Assembly (NCBI GenBank): GCA_014529385.2
Contig: CM043952.1
Span: 64,218,870-64,282,869, forward strand
Source: Adiantum capillus-veneris
Taxonomy: Eukaryota > Streptophyta > Polypodiopsida > Polypodiales > Pteridaceae
Direction of reading: 5' to 3'
Length of the DNA: 64,000 nt
The notes under the pieces: generated by a model
Told to the model about the DNA's origin: nothing
The model's database searches: none
Seen by the model: only the letters and a program-made list of their open reading frames with translations
Program-made: the position numbers and the translations under genes
In this document: positions 56,187-64,000 of the stretch, one piece after another
Layout of the letters: every line of letters begins with the position of its first letter
How positions within the stretch are numbered: the stretch's first letter is position 1

Positions 56187-56818
56187 GCGTCCTCATCCTG
56201 GAACAGGGGAGAGCTGTAGTACTGGTCTTCATCGAGGAGAGCCACCAAAGAGCACGCGAGGAGAAGAAGAGAAAACGCAGTCTGTGGCACGAGAAGTCTA
56301 GGAGAACTACGACTTTGAAGGGCTTGAGACTGCAAGAGCAGCGCTGATCTTCGAGTTGGTGAGCAGAGGCAGGAGCTGACGAGGAGAGGTAGGCTGTAGG
56401 AGCCGTTGTTAGGCTTTGAGGCTGCAAGCAATTCCGAGGGTATTGTAAGAGAGCGAGGAGGCTCTGTTGTTGTTGAACAAGCTTGACAAGGAGATTCGAC
56501 TGCAATCAGGGATAGAAAAAGAGCGTTGTCCGAGGAGTTGGAAGGGCCAGCATTGTGCCGAGGAGACAGAGAGGAGGTTGCAGGAGGAGACAAGCTGACA
56601 CTCTGGCTACCTCACGTAGTATAGCAGTCTTCCCCCACTCTTGTGGCCCAATCAGCAAAGAAGAGATGGCCCTTCCTCCCACAACTGACGGATTGCCGAG
56701 AGAGAGAGAGAGAGAGAGAGAGGTCGTCTAGCTCGCAGCTGCATGGCAGGCGACGTGTCAAAAAGAAAGAGAGAGAGAGAGAGAGACAGAGAGAAGGGAC
56801 TGTTGCGTCCAAGTCGCG

Positions 56819-56851
<33 letters not shown>

Positions 56852-56910
56852 AGTTTGCATGCATTTTGGCTCACTCCAAATTCTAGAGAGAGAGAGAGAG
56901 AAAGAAGAAG
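55999..56910. repeat. Cluster of GA microsatellites in unique sequence
   Basis: GA runs at about 55999-56034, 56122-56184, 56698-56722, 56769-56785, 56819-56844 and 56885-56902 are separated by GC-richer unique sequence. The many Arg-Glu or Ser-Leu ORFs here are products of the repeat. No gene is supported. Confidence 0.8.
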
Positions 56911-56919
56911 AGAGTTTTA

Positions 56920-56961
56920 TCGTCGTAGGAAACTATCCCAAGAGATCTTAAAGACCTAGCC

Positions 56962-57014
<53 letters not shown>

Positions 57015-57120
57015 AGGATCCTAATGTAGACCAAAAAAAAAAAACGATGATTTTGGTACTCTAACGTCATAAGAGACTATCCCAAGAGACCTTAAACATC
57101 TAGCCACCGAGGAGCTGTTG

Positions 57121-57159
<39 letters not shown>

Positions 57160-57294
57160 TCCTACTGTAAACAAAAATAAATAAATTACGGTGATATTGT
57201 TAGTCTAATATATACCAAACAAAAAAAAACACGATGATATTGGTTGTCCAACGTCGTAAGAGACCTTAAACATCTAGCCGCCGAGGAGCTGTTG

Positions 57295-57361
<67 letters not shown>

Positions 57362-57482
57362 GATGCTACTATAGACAAAAAAAAATAAAAATTACAGTGA
57401 TATTGTTAGTCTAAGAGAGTTTTAACATCGTAAGAAACTATCCCAAGAGACCTTTAAGACCTTGCCGACGAGGAGTTGAACT

Positions 57483-57523
<41 letters not shown>

Positions 57524-57864
57524 AACAAAGTGTAGGTTGCAAAAAAATCGCAAGATGCTAATATAGACAAAAAAAAATAAATCGCGATGATATTGTTAGT
57601 TTAAGAGACTATTAACGTCGTAAGAAACTATCCCAAGAGACCTTAAACATCTAGCCGCTGAGGAGCTATTGAACGAGAGAGAGAGAGAGAGAGAGAGTGC
57701 AATCTGCAATCGTGAGATGCTAATATAGACAAAAAGGAAAAATCACAATGGTAGTGTTAGTCTAGGGCTTTTCGATTATACTGTTGAGCAGTAGCCAATT
57801 ACTTTTTGGAAGTATAATTCACGAAGATATTGTTAGTCGAAGGATTTTCGATTTTCTAGCTGCC

Positions 57865-57940
<76 letters not shown>
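56920..57940. repeat. Satellite-like array of ~145-190-bp units, each with an internal GA run
   Basis: Units start near 56925, 57068, 57250, 57428 and 57618. Each shares GTCGTAAGA, AACTATCCCAAGAGACCTTA, CATCTAGCCGCCGAGGAGCT and GTTGAACGAGAG, then GA repeats of different length, then ATGCTA-TATAGACAAAAA and GTGATATTGTTAGTCTAA. Further degenerate units continue to a long GA run at about 57867-57936. Length variation in the GA part suggests ongoing slippage. Confidence 0.85.
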
Positions 57941-58384
57941 TCTGCGTGCATCTTGTGTAATTCATGATCATATTGTTAGTCTAAGGCTTTTCAAATATAC
58001 TATTGCCAATTACTTTTTTGAAGTACTTAACGATGATAGTGTTAGTGGCCATGCTAGTCCTTTCTTAAAAAATATTGCGTGCATGCTTGTTCCTTGAATC
58101 AAATGTAAGAAAGTAAAGCTAACAAACTATCATCATTTATAAAAAAAAGATTTTACTAAAAAAACTAGCCCCTCTAACACTAGAGGAAAAGCATAAGCCC
58201 CCCTTCAACACCGGAGGGGATAAAAGTGGTAGGGGAAGGGCACATTCCTTACGGTATTATAAAAAATGTGGAGGATTGTGCCAACTCCACACCATACTTA
58301 TGTATGGTTTTTTTTTCCACAACACACCAGCATTATGTGCACGATGTTTGCACAAAAAAACACTAGCATTTTGCACGTGCATGT
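57941..58384. other. AT-rich gene-free stretch
   Basis: Contains more copies of the GTTAGTCTAAGGCTTTTC text near 57976 and homopolymer A runs. No ORF of note. Confidence 0.4.
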
Positions 58385-59560
58385 TGCTGAATTGTACGGT
58401 TTACTGCAACAAATAATTCCATGTTGTCAATTAACGTAAAACTTTTGCATTGCCTTTTTAATTGAGAAACCATATTTCGTTCAGTGATGAAGGTTACTCA
58501 TCTATTATGCAGTACTATGATGTTGTTGACGAAAATCTAGGGATCAATTGATTTCTAGTATATTGTTTACTATCATCAACTTATCGTTCCAAGTTTAGAG
58601 GTCGTTTTTTTTGTGTGCATATCAATTTAGGGTATGAAAAAGAAAAGTGAACTTTTTTTTTTGTGCGTATCAATTTAGCACCTTAAGAAGAAAACCGAAT
58701 TTTATTTCTGTTGTTGAGTAGATGTGAACGACTGTATGACTCTCCAAAAGCTTGATCACCTCGACATCAATCGTCCTCTCGATTGCAAATGTCGTACTCT
58801 CCCATTCCTATATGACACTCCAAAAGCCTGATCTTGTCGACATCAATTATCTTATTGATTGCAAATGTCGTCATCTCCCATTTGTGTACGTCCACGTGCA
58901 TATTGATGTATTGTACGGTTTACTGCAACAAATAATTCCATGCTGTCAACTAATGCAGACCTTCTGCATTGCCTTTTTTTTTTACTGAGAAAAAACCATA
59001 TTTCCTTAACACTCTGCCATTGGTTGGTGATTTAGTGATCAAGGTTGCTCATCTATTATGCAATACTATGATGTTGTTGCTGAAAATCCAGGGATCAATT
59101 GATTGCTAGTATATTTTTTAGTGTTATTAATTTATCGTTCCAAGTTCAGAGATCGTTTTTCTGTACATATCAATTTAGGGTTTTATCTTGTACATATCAA
59201 TTTAAGGTATTACGAAGAAAACTGAATTTTACTTCTGTTGTTGGGTAAATGTGAAGGACTGTATGACTCTTCAAAAGCCTGATCACTTCGACATCAATAG
59301 TCCTCTCGGTTGCAAACGTCGTGCTCTCCCATTCACACACTGTAGTCACCTTCTCATTTGTGCATCTCCCCGTCTTGAACTATAAAATAAAGCTTAGTTC
59401 TGTTGTGGCGTAAATATAGGGACCTATATCTTATCGATTGCAGATGTCGGCATCCCTCATTTGTGTGCATCCCCGTCTTCAACTGTAAACTTTACAACAC
59501 ACCAACAGCATGATTACTTCGACACCAATCGTCCTCTCGATTGCAAATGTCGTTGTCTCC
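58385..59560. repeat. Duplicated AT-rich block with reiterated short motifs
   Basis: GTACGGTTTACTGCAACAAA at about 58396 recurs at about 58914. The blocks remain alignable through TCATCTATTATGCA, GATCAATTGATT and CGTTCCAAGTT to about 58880 and 59330. The motif CATCAAT-GTCCTCTCGATTGC followed by AAATGTCGT recurs near 58768, 58846, 59294 and 59527. Non-coding. Confidence 0.75.
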
Positions 59561-60041
59561 CATCCAAACACACTGTGGTGATTGCGTCCTTTTTACACAC
59601 CCCCCATTCTAAACTGTAGACTTGCAATTAGTTATAGAACTCCATTGTTTAACTTGGCGACTACAAAGATCCGATCCCGTTCTACAACATTGGCTTCCAT
59701 TTTGACCCCCCACATGTCGTTGCGCCTAACTGAGCCACTTTCTATTAGTTCCCATTGTAGGAGCACAATTCCCATTAGTTGTTACCCTTAGCACGCCATC
59801 CAATGTGAAACAATTGCACTTCCTATTAGTTTGTACGTGGAGGGCCCATCCTAGGCTGCGAGCATTGATCTTGCCCAAACATATTGCACTGCTTTATCAA
59901 CTATTTGATGTCATTTACAAAATTCATTTATACACACTAATTTATTCAATACAATACTGGTCATTGATGCAACAAATGTCGTTCCCCTTTTGAGCTGTGA
60001 AGTGATAAATTCTCTCGCCAATACATCATAATGTCGTTTGA
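59561..60041. other. Gene-free stretch upstream of the kinase ORF
   Basis: No motif-bearing ORF. It may contain the 5' end and promoter of the Helitron-kinase unit, but no Helitron terminus could be recognised by eye. Confidence 0.35.
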
Positions 60042-61457
60042 ATGGTTGTAGGTAAAATGCTTCCCGATCAAGCAGTGCAATTGAAAAAGAGATTACGCGC
60101 ACAATTAGTGCGTGTAGTGGATGCCCTCACATTAGACGAGATAACAACAACCTTGCGAGATGAGCGGTGCCTGCAGGCCTTGCTCTCTGAAGTGGTCCGC
60201 TCAACGGCCTCAAAGTTTGAGGGTGCAGATATTAGTCATGTGCAGCATCTTCTCTTTAGTATTGTTGGAGACATGCCAAAATGCGCTATCGACCTGCGAG
60301 TTGACTTACCAGAGGGCATACAAATGGAGAAATTACAACATTGGTATAACTGCTAGAAGATTGAAAAGGAAAAATCCACTCGCGCAAGGAATATTGACAC
60401 ACAGAACACCTTCAGTAAGAAATTGCGGAAGGAGACCCTTCAAGACAGCAGAGGATCGATGTCTAGTCTGCACATTCAGAAAACTGTATTGAACGCATTT
60501 TGCTATATCACCTTGGGTATTCCATTTGAGGCTATAAAACGAGGAAGGAAACTAGGATCTGGGTCATATGGAGACACTTATGAATGCAAGATCGAAGGGA
60601 TTTCTTTCCTTCCGTCCAACAATGTGTATTGTTGTAAGGAATTCAAAGGTCAAGCAAAACAACAATTCAAATCATTCGCAACTGAGAGCAGTGTTGACCT
60701 CAATCACCGAGGTATTGTGCATGCTCTTGCACAAACAAATCAATCACCATGGATACTTATATTTCCTTATTTCAATGGATCTTCCCTTGGCGATTTGATG
60801 GAGTGTGTGCCTACACCTTTTGGTAGCATCAGTGAAATTGTACTTGCGATGGGTGATCAAAAACACAAAAAACCAACTGAACTGGAGTTGCAACAATGCA
60901 GGCTTATCATTAATCATGCTTCGTCATTGATTCATGCACTAATAAAAGCTTTGGCATTTGCACATGAGAATGGAGTTATTCACAATGACCTTCACCCTTG
61001 GAACATTATGCTCGACTTCACTAGAGAGGGAATACCAAGAGTAGGCATTATAGATTTGGGTGTTGCCCTTCGACCACCGTATGAGAGAAGACCAACAAAT
61101 ATTCGCAAGCCAAAAGAGCATGCCAAGAGGCCTTGGCGAGCAGCCGAACTACTGAATACCAGATCTACATGCCCTTGGAGCAAATCAACCGATGTATATG
61201 CACTTGCATGGGTCATCAATCAGCTCGGCATTTTCTGCAATGAATTTTGTGTGTATTACAAACTTGACTTGATGCAAGCAAGTACTGCTGTAGAGGTTGA
61301 AGCCATACTGAATATAATCAACAATGCTTACCTTCTGGAGAATCCGGCTGAAAGAAAGACGCTCGCTGATCTAGATAAAGATCTGGAACATTTGCACATG
61401 CACCCCGAACAATGCTTGCGTCCCATCTCTGAAATGTGTATTTCTTTTTTCCACTGA
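60042..61457 (+). CDS. Protein kinase ORF upstream of the Helitron Rep gene, one in-frame TAG
   Basis: One frame runs from ATG 60042 (or 60057) to TGA 61455-61457, broken only by TAG 60354-60356. The first 104 codons form a helical, charged domain I do not recognise. The kinase domain counts from ATG 60423: glycine loop LGSGSYGDTYEC (residues 44-55), VAIK-type Lys in CCKEF (72), catalytic loop HNDLHPWN (187-194), DLG (211-213, Leu for the usual Phe) and SKSTDVYALAW. The catalytic Lys, Asp, Asn and Asp are all present, so it could be active. The following gene, 230 bases downstream on the same strand, is Helitron Rep. Either the Helitron captured a host kinase or the kinase is part of the element. 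GT/AG-like sites (TGTTCACAG near 61661) allow splicing to Rep, unproven. Confidence 0.75.
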
Positions 61458-61687
61458 TCCTATAAAATTTATCGCAACTACCAAGCTCTTTTTATTTATT
61501 GAACTGAAAGTTTCATTATGGTTTGCAATAGTTCTTTGAACATTAATTTGTTGCCTACTTCCATTATATTCATCCCTTATACTTCTTTTTTCATTGTCCA
61601 ATTTCAATATATTAGTCCCTTCTAATTTGAATCGCGCTAACTTGTATCTATTGTGTTCACAGTTGCATTTAAAGGTAGGTCTTCTCA

Positions 61688-64000
61688 ATGGCAATCGCTA
61701 CTACGCTACGTGCTACCCGCAAAAGGCGTCGTGAATACGCCGCTTTTCAAACTATGAATAGACGAAAAGTTCTACTCTGTCCTGCTGCTTCTTCATGGTT
61801 TAATGTGCAACATATTTATGAGGCTTGGCAAGAAGAATGCAACATCACACCTCGCAACATTTCCATTTGCGGAAGTTCTGGCATTTGCAGCCTATCAAGA
61901 AAAGATACCCACAATGATGGTCTTAATACCACACGCATGAAGCTAGCAAGTGCAACCTTATTGCAAACAACTGCAATGCATAATCTCAACGTGAATTGGA
62001 CTTGCTGTTCTGCTTGCCTGAAAAGTTCATGAGCAAGCAGTGTTGTCATCTTACAACACGACTACATACAAGCCATCCTAAACACAAATCAACTAATTGT
62101 GCAACTCCTTAGCGTCATCGATGTTACAATCAACGTCACAAAAACAGCAATTGCGGTTGCAAAAGGCTTGCTTGATAGAAGATCGCTACTCGACAATCCA
62201 CTAATCTGCTGGTCGACAAAGCAAAACATGTATCGACCACCTTCGTTACTTGCAAACACGCCACTAGCAGCAGTGCTAGCATACAACATAAAGAATAATC
62301 CTATTCTCAAGAAGTACCGGTGCATCGCTGAGCAGCCAAACAAAAGGAAATCTATTTGTATTCTATCAGCATCGGCTATACAGAATATCGTAAGGGACCA
62401 CTCAGAGAACAATCCATTTGAACTTATGCAACAAGCAGAAGCACAATGTGAAATTAGCATATTGCAAAATTTGTTCAGCACAACAAAGAGAACTGCATTT
62501 ACTGCTAAAGACAAACACGAGTTTGGTTCCATACAAATACGTGATACCGCTTATCTAAGCGAGCGGACAGTCAATTTTCAATACAATGGACTTCCGTCTC
62601 ATGAATCTGAAGTGCAGGATATTACATTAGAATCAGGGATATTCCCTTTCTTCTTTCCCACAGGAAAAGGAAATTACCAAGGAGAATTCGACTTTGGTGA
62701 ATACATTAGAATGAGAATCGGAACTTCCTTCTCTGTATACACATTATACAAGCCATATTTGCTCATGATGTACAAATTGAAACAAGCTATCATGATTGCA
62801 AACTCCACAAACAGTACATTTTTACAAAGGGATATTGATAACTACAAACGAGCACACACCGCGGCATCTACACATGATGCAGTGAAGCATATTATTCGAT
62901 ACAATCTCCCAGCCACAATGCCAGGTACTCCACCATGGCATCGACGAAACTTGAGAGACCTCATAACAATGGTGGACACATGGGGACTACCACATCTGTT
63001 CTTGACATTCACTGCTGATGAGGTTTCCCAAACAAGATGGCAAGAAGTCATCACAATTGAAAAACTTGCTCAAGGCTACAACCAAGACTTCAAGTGGAAC
63101 GATTTCCCCGTAGAGTGTGCAACACTGTTTCACCTTCGCTTGCACGCTTTCCTGAATAAACACATCATCAATGGAAGCAACATACTTGACCATGTAGACC
63201 ATCACATGGTGCGCTACGAAGTGCAAAATCGAGGCTCACTGCATGACATGTCATACTGTGGATCTCTAACGAAGATTTGTGCCGAGTTACAAATGAGATT
63301 GCTGCATACATACCAGCAGAATCACAAGACACCTTCACCACTGAGCTGCGAACCCTCGTTACCACGAAACAGATACACAGATGTAGAGATTCTTGCAGAG
63401 TCATGGGATCAGGTAGAGTGTGCAAATATGGATTCCCGTTTGAACCACAGTACATCACGACTTCAACTATGGATGCCTGTACTGCTAGATGGCTTTAGTA
63501 CCACCCTGGGTATGACCATCGAAATGTTGTCCCGTACCATCCCACAATCTTGCTCCTATGGAAGGCACACATGAATATTCAAAGAGTCACAAATTCATCT
63601 ATATCGCATTACCTTCTCAAATATGCAATGAAACCAGAACCCCTTGGAAAACTGAATCTCTCCACAGACGATGCAGCAAGGCTTGGACTTCACGGCTTGG
63701 ACAAAGTAAAGCTTCAACTAATTGCTGCCTTTATATTATCAAAGCCAATATCTACGACAGAGGCAGCAATCAAATGTTTGAAGATTCCAATCATCACAAG
63801 GAGTGAACGGGTTGAATACATCGACTCCTCTCCACCATCACTACGGCAAAGGTTGCTATCTCGTAGCCAAACTATAGTCATGCATCCAATTGATTTATAA
63901 TGTGCAAGGCCCCTTCATTATGAAAAGATGACATTCTATGACTACCACAGAAGATACAAAATTCTGAAGCCACACGAACATACTCCTGTACTGACTTTCC
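61688..64000 (+). pseudogene. Helitron Rep/helicase protein, N-terminal and Rep part, interrupted
   Basis: The HUH endonuclease starts rolling-circle transposition. The frame from ATG 61688 runs to TGA 62030-62032 (after CCSACLKSS) and continues in the same frame to about 63246. It shows the Helitron_like_N region (LESGIFPFFFPTGKGNYQGE, GTPPWHRRNLRDLI, WGLPHLFLTFTADE). At about 63247 one base seems missing. In the next frame RGSLH-D-H-VILW gives the two-His HUH motif, followed by RVCKYGFPFEPQ, LLLWKAHMNIQRVTNSS and HYLLKYAMKPEP, which holds the paired Tyr motif. TAG at 63496-63498 and TAA at 63898-63900 interrupt it. All Rep motifs are recognisable, but this reading is not translatable. The helicase lies beyond the window. 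Confidence 0.88.

Larger units (their letters stand above)
60042..64000 (+). mobile_element. Helitron (rolling-circle transposon), 5' part, open at the window end
   Basis: Defined by the Rep gene at 61688 onward and the adjacent kinase ORF. The helicase half and both termini (5' TC and 3' CTRR with hairpin) are outside the window or unrecognised. The start given here is only the kinase ATG. Confidence 0.6.

Noticed and set aside
55752-56951. Long Arg-Glu and Ser-Leu ORFs
   Set aside because: They come from GA repeats read in all frames. A real low-complexity protein would not be open in several frames at once.

Overview
The window is nuclear DNA of a land plant with a large, repeat-rich genome. 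The evidence is a multi-exon cytosolic-type asparaginyl-tRNA synthetase with GT-AG introns, Ty3/gypsy chromovirus and Ty1/copia elements, a plant-type Helitron Rep protein, and many long GA, TA and CA microsatellites. A fern or other non-seed plant is possible, but nothing here fixes the lineage. There is no prokaryotic-style operon and no CRISPR array. Nearly every recognisable gene is a transposable element or a broken gene fragment.

Layout. 1-5.5 kb: AT-rich remnants, a 190-bp and a 204-bp tandem duplication, and a short rRNA-like match. 5.5-8.9 kb: a decayed minus-strand LTR element with LTR, polypurine tract, the tail of a W-[IV]-P-K repeat protein, and a tandem array with internal dyads. 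9.2-9.7 kb: the 5' end of another LTR element. 11.5-13.2 kb: a ~920-bp duplication. 13.3 kb and 16.2-17.1 kb: minus-strand exon 2 and exon 1 pieces of an AsnRS gene. 17.9-30.0 kb: tandem gypsy LTRs, two head-to-tail gypsy bodies and an inverted third piece. 30.0-32.5 and 37.7-40.0 kb: two truncated minus-strand copia elements. These flank a 33.6-37.7 kb array of about four 1-kb copies of the AsnRS 5' region and exon 1. 41.3-55.4 kb: the rest of AsnRS (minus strand, exons 2' to 8), split inside exon 6 by a 10.7-kb LTR element. 55.5-60 kb: a MITE, GA satellites and a duplicated AT-rich block. 60.0 kb to the end: a protein kinase ORF directly followed by a Helitron Rep gene that runs off the window.

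Most notable. (1) The 42.4-53.1 kb LTR element has both LTRs, a 5-bp target duplication (AAGGC), a PBS and a PPT, but encodes only Gag and a retropepsin. Its leader carries seven full copies and one half copy of a 24-bp palindrome. (2) That element sits inside an AsnRS exon. The host copy has further lesions and is a pseudogene as read. (3) A kinase ORF with all catalytic residues lies immediately upstream of a Helitron Rep gene. (4) AsnRS exon 2 is split between two sites 42 kb apart, and the promoter/exon-1 segment is tandemly amplified. Three separate 1-base frameshifts all fall in CC/GG pairs, so part of the apparent decay could be assembly error.
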